Assembly (NCBI GenBank): GCA_030041005.1
Contig: JASHOR010000131.1
Coordinates: 62,001 to 126,000 of the forward strand
Length of the DNA: 64,000 nt
Source of the DNA: Xanthobacteraceae bacterium
GTDB taxonomy: Bacteria > Pseudomonadota > Alphaproteobacteria > Rhizobiales > Xanthobacteraceae
Direction of reading: 5' to 3'
In this document: piece after piece, positions 46,618-55,387 of the stretch
Numbering within the stretch: the stretch's first letter is position 1
Layout: every line of letters begins with the position of its first letter
Position numbers and translations under genes: made by a program
Notes under the pieces: model-generated
What the model was told of the DNA's origin: nothing
Databases searched by the model: none
Seen by the model: the letters and a program-made list of their open reading frames with translations, nothing else

Positions 46618-49316
46618 TGCATCGCTTCCCGCGCCAGTTCGTCCGCCGCTTCGGCGAGCAACGACTCGGCTGCCTCGCCGTAAACGGCCTCGCGCCCGAT
46701 TTCCAGCATCACCGGCACCGCGAGTGGAGAAACATGGTCGAGCGGCTTATGGACGATTCGCCCCTTGATGCGCGAGAGCATTTCGCCGAGGCGGCGCACG
46801 TCGAGCAGCCCGGTCGCCGCGTCGGCGCGCGCCGCGCGGAGCAATACGTGATCGGGTTGATGGCTGCGCAGCACATCGTAAACAAGGTCGGTCGAGATCG
46901 TGAGCTGCCGCCGCGACTTTTCCTGGCCGGGGAAGCGGCGCTCGATCAGGCCGGCGATGATCGCGCAATTGCGAAAGGTACGCTTCATCATCGCCGACTC
47001 GGCAAGCCAAGCGTCGAGATCGTCGCCGAGCATGTCCTCGTCGAAAAGGGCGGCAAGGGAAGGCTCACCGCGCTGCAGACACATCGCGACGTCACCCAGC
47101 CCCCACACCGCGAGAGCATATTCGTTGGCGACAAAGCCCAGCGGCCTTAAGCGCGCGCGCTCGAGTCGACGCGTCAGCAGCATGCCGAGCGTCTGATGCG
47201 CAAGCCGTCCTTCGAACGGATAGCAGACGAGATAATGCTTGTCGGCGCGGGGGAAGGTTTCGACCAGAAGCTCACGCCGGCCCGGCAGCCGCGACCGCCA
47301 TTTTTGTATTTCGAGCCATTCGCGCACTTGCGCCGGCAGTCCGCGCCATTGCTGCGGGTCGGAGAGGATGCCGCGCACCCGTTCCGCCAGATAGGTCGAA
47401 AGTGGAAATTTGCCGCCTTCATAGGCCGGCACTTTCGGGTCAGTGGACGCCGAGCGCGAAACGTAGACTTCCTCCTCGACGAGAGCCTCGTATTTGAGGA
47501 CCTCGCCGGCAAACACGAACGTGTCGCCGGGCACCATCGTCTCGACGAAATATTCTTCGACCTGGCCGAGCAATCGACCGCCGCGCGGGATCAATTTCGA
47601 CGCACGCGAGCGCACGAGGCGCACCTTGAGCATGTCGGCTTCGACAATGGTGCCGACATTGAGCCGATAACGCTGGGCAACGCCGGGATGAGCGATCCGC
47701 CAGCGTCCGTCCTTGCCCTGGCGAATGCGGGCGAAACGGTCGTAGGCCCTGAGCGCATATCCCCCGGTGGCGACGAAATCGACCACGGCGTCGAAGTCCC
47801 TACGCGTCAGTCCCCGATAGGGCGCGGCCGTCTTAACCTCGGCGTATAGATCGTCGGCAAGAAACGTCCCGGCGCAGGCACAGCCGAGGATGTGCTGGGC
47901 CAACACGTCGAGGGCGCCAAGCCGCAGGGGCGGCGTGTCTTGCGCGTTCTCGGCGATAGCATCCAGGGCGGCGCGGCATTCCAGCACTTCGAAGCGGTTG
48001 GCGGGAACGAGCACGCCCTTCGACGGCTCGTCCATGCGGTGATTGGCGCGGCCGATACGCTGCAGCAGCCGCGAGGCGCCTTTCGGCGCGCCGACATTGA
48101 TGACAAGATCGACGTCCCCCCAATCCACGCCAAGGTCAAGCGACGATGTGCACACGACCGCGCGCAGCCGGCCGCTCGCCATCGCGCCTTCGACCCGGCG
48201 CCGCTGCGCTACATCCAGCGAGCCGTGATGAAGCGCAATCGTCAGATTGTCGTCGTTGAGGTGCCACAGGTCCTGAAAAATTCCTTCGGCCTGGCTGCGG
48301 GTATTGACGAAGATCAGCGTGGTGCGGTGGGCCTTGACGAGCTGGTAGATCTCGCCGAGCGCGTAGCGCGCCGAATGGCTCGACCATGGCAGTGGTTCGC
48401 GCGTGTCGAGTATCGATACGTCAGGCGCCGCACCGCCCTGGGCGATGACGAGGTCTGCGCGTGCTTCACCCTGCTGCTGCGGCACCATGAAACGGCACAG
48501 CTCGTCGGGTTCGGCCACTGTCGCCGACAGCCCGATGCTGGTGAGGCACGGCGCCAGGCGAAACAGGCGCGCGAGATCGAGCGAGAGAAGATCGCCGCGC
48601 TTGGAGGTGACCAGCGCATGCAGCTCGTCGAGAACGACGCGCCTGAGCGATCCGAACAGATAAGGCGCGTCGGCGGACGCGAGCAGGAGCGCGATCTGCT
48701 CGGGCGTGGTGAGCAGAATATGCGGCGGGTCGCGACGCTGGCGCGCACGCTTGGAGGGTGGCGTATCGCCGGTGCGCGTCTCGATCCGGATCGGAAGTTC
48801 CATTTCCGCCAGCGGGGTTTCAAGGTTCCGGGCAATGTCAACCGCCAGCGCCTTGAGCGGGGAGATGTAGAGGGTGTGCAGCCCGCCCTCGCGCCGAACG
48901 CCGCGGCCGGTGGAGAGGAGGCGCCGAGGAGTTTGCTCAATAGAGACGCTGGCACTACCTGCTCCTTCCCCCCTTGAGGGGGAGCGTTGGGGAGGGGTGT
49001 CAGCAGCATCTGGCCGATCAGTCCCCTCCCGACTCGCTTCGCTCGGCGACCGCCCCTGCAAGGGGGGAGGGAGCAGCGGGCTGCGGGTGGTCGGCAAATC
49101 TTGGCGTGACTCGGCAGCTCCACTTAACTCCACCAGGCTCGGCAAAAATCCGGCGAGCGTCTTGCCGCCGCCGGTGGGGGCGATCAGCAGCACCGAGCGG
49201 CCGGCGCGCGCCTTGCCCAGGAGTTCAAGCTGGTGCGCGCGCGGTGTCCAGCCGCGGCTCTCAAACCAGCGCGCGAACCGTTCCGGCAGGACGGCGGGGC
49301 GTTCGATGACGGTCAC
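46614..49316 (-). CDS. ligase-associated DNA damage response DEXH-box helicase (Lhr core type)
   Basis: 900-residue superfamily 2 helicase. Motif I LLIAPTGGGKTLAGFLPSL, motif Ia LHTLYISPLKALAVDIARN, DEXH motif VVLDELHALVTSKRGDL, motif III GLSATVAEP, motif V VVCTSSLDLGVDWGDVDLVI and motif VI LQRIGRANHRMDE are intact, followed by the Lhr winged-helix and C-terminal domains (SRASKLIPRGGRLLGQVEEY). It should translocate on single-stranded DNA with the neighbouring nuclease and ligase. Between motifs I and Ia, residues about 68-145 are an in-frame palindromic repeat that ordinary Lhr proteins lack. It overlaps the methyltransferase gene and pdeM by four bases each. Confidence 0.93.
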   Translation of the reverse strand: MTVIERPAVLPERFARWFESRGWTPRAHQLELLGKARAGRSVLLIAPTGGGKTLAGFLPSLVELSGAAESRQDLPTTRSPLLPPPLQGRSPSEASREGTDRPDAADTPPQRSPSRGEGAGSASVSIEQTPRRLLSTGRGVRREGGLHTLYISPLKALAVDIARNLETPLAEMELPIRIETRTGDTPPSKRARQRRDPPHILLTTPEQIALLLASADAPYLFGSLRRVVLDELHALVTSKRGDLLSLDLARLFRLAPCLTSIGLSATVAEPDELCRFMVPQQQGEARADLVIAQGGAAPDVSILDTREPLPWSSHSARYALGEIYQLVKAHRTTLIFVNTRSQAEGIFQDLWHLNDDNLTIALHHGSLDVAQRRRVEGAMASGRLRAVVCTSSLDLGVDWGDVDLVINVGAPKGASRLLQRIGRANHRMDEPSKGVLVPANRFEVLECRAALDAIAENAQDTPPLRLGALDVLAQHILGCACAGTFLADDLYAEVKTAAPYRGLTRRDFDAVVDFVATGGYALRAYDRFARIRQGKDGRWRIAHPGVAQRYRLNVGTIVEADMLKVRLVRSRASKLIPRGGRLLGQVEEYFVETMVPGDTFVFAGEVLKYEALVEEEVYVSRSASTDPKVPAYEGGKFPLSTYLAERVRGILSDPQQWRGLPAQVREWLEIQKWRSRLPGRRELLVETFPRADKHYLVCYPFEGRLAHQTLGMLLTRRLERARLRPLGFVANEYALAVWGLGDVAMCLQRGEPSLAALFDEDMLGDDLDAWLAESAMMKRTFRNCAIIAGLIERRFPGQEKSRRQLTISTDLVYDVLRSHQPDHVLLRAARADAATGLLDVRRLGEMLSRIKGRIVHKPLDHVSPLAVPVMLEIGREAVYGEAAESLLAEAADELAREAMQ
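48959..49076. repeat. palindromic repeat inserted in frame in the helicase gene
   Basis: 118 bp with outer arms CTGCTCCTTCCCCCCTTG (48959-48976) and CAAGGGGGGAGGGAGCAG (49059-49076), complementary at 17 of 18 positions. Internal short palindromes include CGCTTCGCTCGGCG. It lies inside the helicase reading frame without breaking it and encodes a Pro/Ser/Arg-rich loop between helicase motifs I and Ia. Confidence 0.78.
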
Positions 49317-50287
49317 GGGCGAGACGTAACCGGCGAGCGTGGTGCGGTCGAGGCCTGGGCGACCACCACGAGACTGTCCACCGGCACCCCTCGCTCGCTG
49401 CGCACGGCCGCCCGGACGAGAGAGACGACCGTCAGTCCGCGCGTGGCGAGCAGGTCGCGAACGTGCGATTCGCTGTGGGCGTAGCGCAGCGTCGGCAACA
49501 GCTTGACGCCGTCGCTGGAAAACGTCTCGACGGTGAAGGCGAACAAGCCGCCGGGCGCCAGCACGGTCGCAACGCCGGACACGATCGGGGCGAGATCGTT
49601 CACATAGACGAAGACGTCGGCGGCAAGCACGAGCTGATATGTTCGCGGCGCAGCCGCTTCTTCCTGCAGCGCCTCGACAAGATCGGACACGATCAGTCGG
49701 TCGTAGATGTGCTTTGCCGCCGCCTGATCGATCATCGCCGGCGAAAGATCGACGCCGGCAAGCTGTTCGGCGAATGGCCGAAAGACGGCGCCGGCGAGCC
49801 CGGTGCCGCAGCCGAGATCGAGCACGGAGCCGTAACGCATCGGCTGTCCCGCTTGGCGCATCACCACGCCGACTGCGTCGCCGAGCAGCGCCGGTGCGCG
49901 ATAGCAGAGGCGCGCGGTGAGCGCCGCGTCATACCGTTCGGCGTATTGATCGAACAGCCGGCGGACATAGGTCGGCGTCATGGCCGGCGTGGCATCGCCG
50001 GCTCCGAGCCGCGCGAGTTGCAGCCGCGCGCCGTGGTAATCCTCAGGGTCGGCCGCGCACACTTTCTCGAAGGCGGCGACGGCGCCGGCGCAATCGCCGA
50101 GGCGGTCGCGAATGGCGCCGAGCGCAAACCATGCGGTGGCGAAGCCCGGTGCGAGTTGGACGGTCTGCACGAGGATGTCGGCGGCAGCGGCAAAATCGCC
50201 GCGCGCGGCATGATCCAGCGCCCATTTGTAGCGCCGGTCGAGGATAAGATCGCCGGAGGAAACGAAGAGCGGCCCGGTATCAGTCAT
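49313..50287 (-). CDS. TPR-containing class I SAM-dependent methyltransferase
   Basis: About 324 residues. The N-terminal 90 residues form TPR-like helices (RRYKWALDHAARGDFAAAAD; GAIRDRLGDCAGAVAAFEKV). The rest is a Rossmann methyltransferase with SAM motif GSVLDLGCGTGLAGAVFRPF, acidic GVDLSPAMIDQA and motif IV LVLAADVFVYVNDLAPIVSG. Target is unknown; this architecture is often annotated near DNA repair and motility genes. It overlaps the helicase start by four bases and so heads the methyltransferase-helicase-pdeM operon. ATG 50287 is chosen; ATG 50296 lies inside the REP palindrome. Confidence 0.85.
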   Translation of the reverse strand: MTDTGPLFVSSGDLILDRRYKWALDHAARGDFAAAADILVQTVQLAPGFATAWFALGAIRDRLGDCAGAVAAFEKVCAADPEDYHGARLQLARLGAGDATPAMTPTYVRRLFDQYAERYDAALTARLCYRAPALLGDAVGVVMRQAGQPMRYGSVLDLGCGTGLAGAVFRPFAEQLAGVDLSPAMIDQAAAKHIYDRLIVSDLVEALQEEAAAPRTYQLVLAADVFVYVNDLAPIVSGVATVLAPGGLFAFTVETFSSDGVKLLPTLRYAHSESHVRDLLATRGLTVVSLVRAAVRSERGVPVDSLVVVAQASTAPRSPVTSRP

Positions 50288-50293
50288 GGCTGG

Positions 50294-50407
50294 CATTCCG
50301 CGGGCGCGCGTTGCGCGAGCCCGGAATCCATAACCACTGACTGCGAAGACATTGCAAGGACACGGATTATGGATTCCGGACAGCCGCTTCGCGGCTTCCG
50401 GAATGAC
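50294..50407. repeat. REP/BIME palindromic repeat in a divergent promoter region
   Basis: CATTCCGCGGGCGCGCGTTG with GCGCGAGCCCGGAATCCATA, then a spacer, then ATTATGGATTCCGGACAGCC with GGCTTCCGGAATG. The GGAATCCATAA flank is shared with the repeats at 10053 and 10496. It fills the gap between the divergent methyltransferase and exonuclease genes, so any promoters must lie in or between its arms. Confidence 0.72.
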
Positions 50408-50429
50408 GCGCAGCGTTTATGTATCTCCC

Positions 50430-51452
50430 ATGCGTCCTGAAAATATTCTCGCGCTGACGCTGGCCGGCATCTGCTGCAAACGCGGGTCATTTCACATCGA
50501 TCCGACACGGCCGGTCGAGCGCGCACTCATCACGCATGCGCACTCCGACCATGCGCGCGCCGGCCACGGTGCGGTGCTGGCGACACAGGAGACGCTTGAT
50601 CTCATGCGGCTGCGTTACGGCGAGAATTTCGCCGGCTCAACGCAGGCGGTCCGCTATGGCGAGGCTCTGGCGCTCGACGGCGTAACGGTGACGTTTCATC
50701 CCGCCGGTCACGTGCTCGGCTCGGCACAGATCGCAGTCGAAGCCGACGGTCTGCGCATCGTCGCTTCCGGCGATTACAAGAACGTCGCCGACCCGACCTG
50801 CGCGCCGTTTGCGCTTGTACGCTGCGACGTATTCATCACCGAGGCAACCTTCGCGCTCCCGGTGTTTCGGCACGGCGACCCGGGTGGCGAAATCGCAAAG
50901 CTGCTGCACTCGCTCGCCGTGTTTCCCGAGCGGGCGCATCTTGTCGGCGCCTATTCGCTCGGCAAGGCGCAGCGGTTGATCGCGCTCCTTCGCCAATCCG
51001 GCTACACCAACCCAATCTATCTGCATGGCGCGATGGAGAGTATCACCCGTTACTACGAAAGCCGCGGCATCGCGCTCGGCGCATTGCGCGCGGTCCGCGG
51101 CGCCGACAAGGCCGAGCTTGCCGGCACGATCACCATCTGTCCGCCATCGGCGCTCAACGAGCCTTGGGCACGGCGCTTCCCAGATCCCGTCAATGCGTTC
51201 GCATCGGGGTGGATGCGCGTGCGCGCGCGTGCGCGCCAGCAGGGCGTGGCGCTGCCGCTGGTCATTTCCGATCACGCCGATTGGGACGGCCTGACGGCAA
51301 CGGTTGCGGCGACCGGCGCCAACGAAATCTGGGTTACGCACGGCCAGGAGGATGCTCTGGTGCACTGGTGTGGGACGCGCGGGCTGAAGGCTTGTCCGCT
51401 CGATATTGCCGGTTACGGCGAGGAGGAAGACAACGGCGAGGCGACGGAATGA
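50430..51452 (+). CDS. ligase-associated DNA exonuclease (metallo-beta-lactamase fold)
   Basis: 340 residues starting MRPENILALTLAGICCKRGS. The metallo-beta-lactamase metal site is ITHAHSDHARAGHG (HxHxDH), the beta-CASP-like part contains TFHPAGHVLGSAQIAVEADG and IVASGDYKNVADPTCAPF, and ISDHADWDGL completes the metal ligands. It belongs to the SNM1/Artemis-like exonuclease family that accompanies the ligase. Start ATG 50430 matches the family; the frame is open upstream to 50352 through the REP. It overlaps the ligase start by four bases (ATGA). Confidence 0.92.
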   Translation: MRPENILALTLAGICCKRGSFHIDPTRPVERALITHAHSDHARAGHGAVLATQETLDLMRLRYGENFAGSTQAVRYGEALALDGVTVTFHPAGHVLGSAQIAVEADGLRIVASGDYKNVADPTCAPFALVRCDVFITEATFALPVFRHGDPGGEIAKLLHSLAVFPERAHLVGAYSLGKAQRLIALLRQSGYTNPIYLHGAMESITRYYESRGIALGALRAVRGADKAELAGTITICPPSALNEPWARRFPDPVNAFASGWMRVRARARQQGVALPLVISDHADWDGLTATVAATGANEIWVTHGQEDALVHWCGTRGLKACPLDIAGYGEEEDNGEATE

Positions 51453-53224
51453 ACCGCTTCGCCGAACTTCTGGACCGTCTCGCCTACGAGCCGGCGCGCA
51501 ACAACAAGCTGCGGCTGATGACGGACTACCTCCGCTCGACGGCCGACCCGGAGCGCGGCTGGGCCCTGGCGGCGCTCACCGGTTCGCTCAGCTTCCAGCA
51601 CGCCAAGCCCGGCTTGATCCGCCAGCTTATTGCCGAGCGCACCGATCCGGTCCTGTTCGAATTGTCCTACGACTATCTCGGCGACCTTTCGGAGACCGTT
51701 GCCCTGATGTGGCCGGCACAGCATTCGCCTCTCCCCTCGGAAGGGAGGTCGGCAAGCCGCGACGGCGGCAAGCCGGGTGAGGGGGGACATGATGGCGAGG
51801 TGGGCAACCCCTCACCCGACCTGGCTGATGCTCGGTCGACCTCTCCCTCCGTGGTGGATGTGCAAGAACTCACGCTCACCTCGGTGGTCGAAACGCTGAC
51901 CACCCTTGGCAAGGCGCAGTTGCCGCAGCAACTGGCACGCTGGCTCGATTCGCTCGATGAAACCGGACGCTGGGCGCTCATCAAGCTCGTGACCGGCGGT
52001 CTGCGCGTCGGCGTATCGGCGCGCCTTGCCAAGACGGCGGTGGCGGCGCTCGGAACGGCCGATGCCCAGGAGGTCGAGTTGCTGTGGCCCGGGCTGGTAC
52101 CACCCTATGTCAATCTGTTTGCCTGGCTGGAAGGCCGCGCGGGCCGGCCGACGAATGCCGACCCGGCGCCGTTCCGGCCGCCGATGCTTGCGCACGCGCT
52201 TGACGATTCGGATCTGGCCACGCTCGATCCGGCCGATTTCCTGGCCGAATGGAAGTGGGACGGCATCCGCGTTCAGGCGGTAGCCGCGGCGCGTGACGGG
52301 AGACAAATTGCGAGGCTCTATTCCCGTACCGGCGAAGACATTTCCGCGAGCTTTCCCGATCTGATCGACGCGTTGCACCTGCCGGGAGCGATCGACGGCG
52401 AGCTTCTGATCCGCCGCGCCGGCCGGGTTCAGCCTTTCAACGTGCTGCAGCAGCGGCTTAACCGCAAAACCGTCACTCCCAAGCTTTTGTCCGAATTTCC
52501 CGCGCATCTGCGGGCGTATGATCTTCTCGCCGACGGCGACCAAGACTTGCGCGGGCTGGCGTTCGCTGAGCGCCGGCCGCGGCTTGAGGATTTCGTCGCC
52601 CGGCTTGGCGAGGAACGGGTCGATCTCTCGCCTCTGGTGGCGTTCGCGAACTGGCAAGACCTTGCCGCTGCGCGCGCAGACCCGACGGCTGCGGGAGCAG
52701 GCGCGGATGCGCCGGCAGTCGAAGGCCTCATGCTCAAGCGGCGCGAGACGCAATATCTGCCGGGCCGGCCGAAAGGCCCCTGGTGGAAGTGGAAACGCAA
52801 CCCATTGATCATCGATGCCGTGTTGATGTACGCGCAGCGCGGCCACGGCAAGCGCTCCTCGTATTATTCGGACTACACCTTCGGGGTGTGGGCTCAAGGG
52901 GACAGCGGCGACGAACTCGTGCCCGTCGGCAAAGCCTATTTCGGCTTTACCGATGAGGAGCTGGTGCAGATCGACCGCTACGTCCGGCGCAATACGACCG
53001 AACGGTTTGGCCCGGTGCGGGAGGTGGTGCATAAGCCGGATCAGGGACTTGTCCTGGAGGTCGCATTCGAAGGATTGCAGCATTCGACGCGTCACAAATC
53101 CGGCCTGGCGATGCGATTCCCCCGGATCAACCGGCTGCGCTGGGACAAGCCGCCCGCCGAGGCCGATCGGCTGGAGCGCTTGCAATCTATGATCGCGCAG
53201 ATCGAACGGGGCTTGGCAACGTGA
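51449..53224 (+). CDS. ATP-dependent DNA ligase (repair cassette type)
   Basis: 591 residues. An N-terminal DNA-binding domain (MNRFAELLDRLAYEPARNNK; GLRVGVSARLAKTAVAALG) is followed by the adenylation domain with nucleophilic lysine in motif I EWKWDGIRVQA, motif III GAIDGELLIR, motif IV EGLMLKRRETQYLPGRPKGP and motif V WWKWKRNPLIIDAVLMYAQR, then an OB-fold (YSDYTFGVWAQ; SGLAMRFPRINRLRWDKP). It seals nicks using ATP, separate from the NAD-dependent LigA. An in-frame palindromic repeat near residues 93-134 lengthens it beyond the usual 530-570. It overlaps the exonuclease and the GNAT gene by four bases each. Confidence 0.94.
   Translation: MNRFAELLDRLAYEPARNNKLRLMTDYLRSTADPERGWALAALTGSLSFQHAKPGLIRQLIAERTDPVLFELSYDYLGDLSETVALMWPAQHSPLPSEGRSASRDGGKPGEGGHDGEVGNPSPDLADARSTSPSVVDVQELTLTSVVETLTTLGKAQLPQQLARWLDSLDETGRWALIKLVTGGLRVGVSARLAKTAVAALGTADAQEVELLWPGLVPPYVNLFAWLEGRAGRPTNADPAPFRPPMLAHALDDSDLATLDPADFLAEWKWDGIRVQAVAAARDGRQIARLYSRTGEDISASFPDLIDALHLPGAIDGELLIRRAGRVQPFNVLQQRLNRKTVTPKLLSEFPAHLRAYDLLADGDQDLRGLAFAERRPRLEDFVARLGEERVDLSPLVAFANWQDLAAARADPTAAGAGADAPAVEGLMLKRRETQYLPGRPKGPWWKWKRNPLIIDAVLMYAQRGHGKRSSYYSDYTFGVWAQGDSGDELVPVGKAYFGFTDEELVQIDRYVRRNTTERFGPVREVVHKPDQGLVLEVAFEGLQHSTRHKSGLAMRFPRINRLRWDKPPAEADRLERLQSMIAQIERGLAT
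51727..51851. repeat. palindromic repeat inserted in frame in the ligase gene
   Basis: The core CGGGTGAGGGG (51774-51784) and CCCCTCACCCG (51808-51818) are perfectly complementary, and outer strings GGAAGGGAGGTCGG and CGACCTCTCCCTCC flank them. The reading frame stays open through the repeat, adding a Gly/Ser/Pro-rich stretch (EGRSASRDGGKPGEGGHDGE) in the N-terminal domain of the ligase. Borders are estimated. Confidence 0.7.
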
Positions 53225-53715
53225 CGGAGGAAGCGAGCCGATCGTTGCCGCCGGCGAGGCTGCGGCCGGGGCGGATGGCCGATCTCGACGCTCTGCTTGC
53301 GCTCGAACGCGAATTCTTTACGTCGGATCACGTCATTTCGCGGCGCGGCTTCCGCCATTTCATGTCGTCGCCGAAATCAACGCTGATCGTCGCCGATATC
53401 GGTGGCAAGGTCGCCGGCTGCGCGCTGGTGAATTATCGGCGCGGCTCGAAGCGGGCGCGGCTGTACACGATCGCCGTTGCCACCGCGTTCCAGCGTCGCG
53501 GCATCGCCCGCCGGCTCCTGGCAGCGGTGGAGAAAAGCGCAAGCGAACGCGGCTGCCGGTTCATGCGGCTTGAGGTCCGGGCTGACGACGCCGGCGCCAT
53601 CGCGCTTTACGAGTCGTCGGGCTATGCGCTATTTGGCAGGCGCAGCCGCTATTATGACAACCGTATTGATGCGCTGCGGTTTGAAAAATCGCTCAGCCGC
53701 CCAAATCCCGCCTGA
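53221..53715 (+). CDS. GNAT-family N-acetyltransferase
   Basis: 164 residues, starting at GTG 53221 inside the ligase stop. The GNAT fold shows LRPGRMADLDALLALEREFF, the beta-4/acetyl-CoA loop LYTIAVATAFQRRGIARRLL (Q/R-x-x-G-x-G/A motif) and ALYESSGYALFGRRSRYYDN. Substrate unknown; related RimI-like enzymes acetylate protein N-termini or small amines. Although co-oriented with the ligase, a RimK-like ATP-grasp gene follows 155 bases later, a pairing seen in other genomes that suggests a shared peptide-modification job. Confidence 0.88.
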   Translation: MTEEASRSLPPARLRPGRMADLDALLALEREFFTSDHVISRRGFRHFMSSPKSTLIVADIGGKVAGCALVNYRRGSKRARLYTIAVATAFQRRGIARRLLAAVEKSASERGCRFMRLEVRADDAGAIALYESSGYALFGRRSRYYDNRIDALRFEKSLSRPNPA

Positions 53716-53870
53716 CTCGCAAGCCCGAATCGGTTTTGATGGTGGACATCGCGGACGGCGCAGTCGCCAATCGTGGCCCTTCAGGTTATGACAATTCGTG
53801 CGGTGCCTGATTTCGAATGCATGATCGGCCGAATACGACATTCCGCCCCGGATAGGAAAGGGACCCGCCC

Positions 53871-55331
53871 ATGACCGGCTGGGTCATCCTTGTCGACCAG
53901 CCCCGCGATCTGCCCAACGCCGAGACTCCGCACAAGGTCATCACCACGAGCGAATACCTGGCTCGGCCTCGCCTGTTTGACATGGGCCGGCCCAAGCTCG
54001 TCAACCTCGCCCGCTCCTACGCCTACCAGTCGAAGGGCTATTACGCCTCGCTGCTTGCCGAGGCGCGAGGCCATCGCGTGGTGCCGACGGTCGAGACCAT
54101 GCTGGAACTGCGCGAGCAAAAGCTCTACGAGCACGCGCTGCCGGAACTCGAGGATGAGCTGAATCGCTGCGCGCGCCGCGCGGATTTCCAGCCCGATGGC
54201 GAGTTCAAGGTCCTGGTCTGCTTCGGCATCGCCCGTGACAGCCGCTTCGAGCCGTTTGGCCGGCTGCTGTTCGATTGGTTTCGCTGCCCGGCGCTGGAAG
54301 TGATCGTCGACGCCGGGGAGTGGCACTCGATCGACCGCATCCGCCCGCGCAACATCACCCGGCTCGCCAACGGCGAGGCCGAGTTCTTCCGCGAGTCGCT
54401 GCACAATCACACCAAGCGGGAATGGCGCGATCCGAAGGCGCGCACGGTCGCCAAGTACGACCTTGCCGTGCTGTACGATCCCAACGAAAAAATGGCGCCG
54501 TCCTCGCCGAACTCGATCAAGCACTTTGCGCGCATCGCCGAGAAACTGTCGGTCGACGTCGAGCCGATCACCAAGCGCCAACTCGCCGAACTGGCCGAAT
54601 ACGACGGATTGTTTGTTCGCGAAACCACCTCGATCGACAACCACACCTACCGGTTTGCCCGGCGCGCCTGGCAGGAGGGCATGCCGGTCATCGATGATCC
54701 GATTTCGATGATCCGATGCACCAACAAGGTGTTCCTGATGGAACTGTTGCAGCAGAACCAGGTGCCGACGCCGCCGACGGTGATCATCGCCGAAGATTCC
54801 GACCTCACCAAAGCGATCGACGAGTTGGGCCTGCCGCTGGTGGTGAAAATTCCGGACGGCTCATTCTCGCGCGGCGTGCACAAGATCGAATCGGCCGCCG
54901 AATTCAAGCGCATTTGCGACGAACTGTTCGAGGAAACGGACCTGCTGCTGGCGCAAAAGTTCCTGCCCACCGAATTCGACTGGCGCGTCGGCGTGCTTGC
55001 CGGCGAGCCGCTATTCACCTGCCAGTACCGCATGGCGCGCGGCCACTGGCAGGTCGTGAAGTACCGGCCCGACGGCTCCTCGCGCGAGGGCGGCTTCCGC
55101 GCCTTCGAGCTTGATCAGGCGCCGCGCGAGGTGATCGATGTCGCGGTGCGCGCGGCACGGCCGATCGGCGAAGGATTCTACGGAGTCGACCTCAAGCAGA
55201 CCGACAACGGCGTCGTGGTGATGGAAGTCAACGACAACCCGAACCTTGAGCACGGTATCGAGGATGCAGTCGGCAAGGACGAGATTTGGACCCGTCTGCT
55301 GCGCTGGTTCATCGAACGGTTCGAGCAGTAG
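53871..55331 (+). CDS. RimK-family ATP-grasp protein with RLAN-type N-terminal domain
   Basis: 486 residues. The first 180 residues form a RimK-like N-terminal module (MTGWVILVDQPRDLPNAETP; PKLVNLARSYAYQSKGYYAS). The ATP-grasp core spans about 200-480: FVRETTSIDNHTYRFARRA, LPLVVKIPDGSFSRGVHKIE (nucleotide lysine and glycine loop), LAQKFLPTEFDWRVGVLAG and the metal-binding VVMEVNDNPNLEHGIED. Such enzymes add amino acids to carboxylates, as RimK adds glutamate to ribosomal protein S6. Its target here is unknown. The upstream GNAT gene is a likely partner. Strong signal: standard ATG with AGGAAAGGG upstream. Confidence 0.88.
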   Translation: MTGWVILVDQPRDLPNAETPHKVITTSEYLARPRLFDMGRPKLVNLARSYAYQSKGYYASLLAEARGHRVVPTVETMLELREQKLYEHALPELEDELNRCARRADFQPDGEFKVLVCFGIARDSRFEPFGRLLFDWFRCPALEVIVDAGEWHSIDRIRPRNITRLANGEAEFFRESLHNHTKREWRDPKARTVAKYDLAVLYDPNEKMAPSSPNSIKHFARIAEKLSVDVEPITKRQLAELAEYDGLFVRETTSIDNHTYRFARRAWQEGMPVIDDPISMIRCTNKVFLMELLQQNQVPTPPTVIIAEDSDLTKAIDELGLPLVVKIPDGSFSRGVHKIESAAEFKRICDELFEETDLLLAQKFLPTEFDWRVGVLAGEPLFTCQYRMARGHWQVVKYRPDGSSREGGFRAFELDQAPREVIDVAVRAARPIGEGFYGVDLKQTDNGVVVMEVNDNPNLEHGIEDAVGKDEIWTRLLRWFIERFEQ

Positions 55332-55387
55332 CCACCGTAGCCCTGGTGTTCCGGGCGAACAGCCGGCAGATAGCCGCCGGCGACGAT

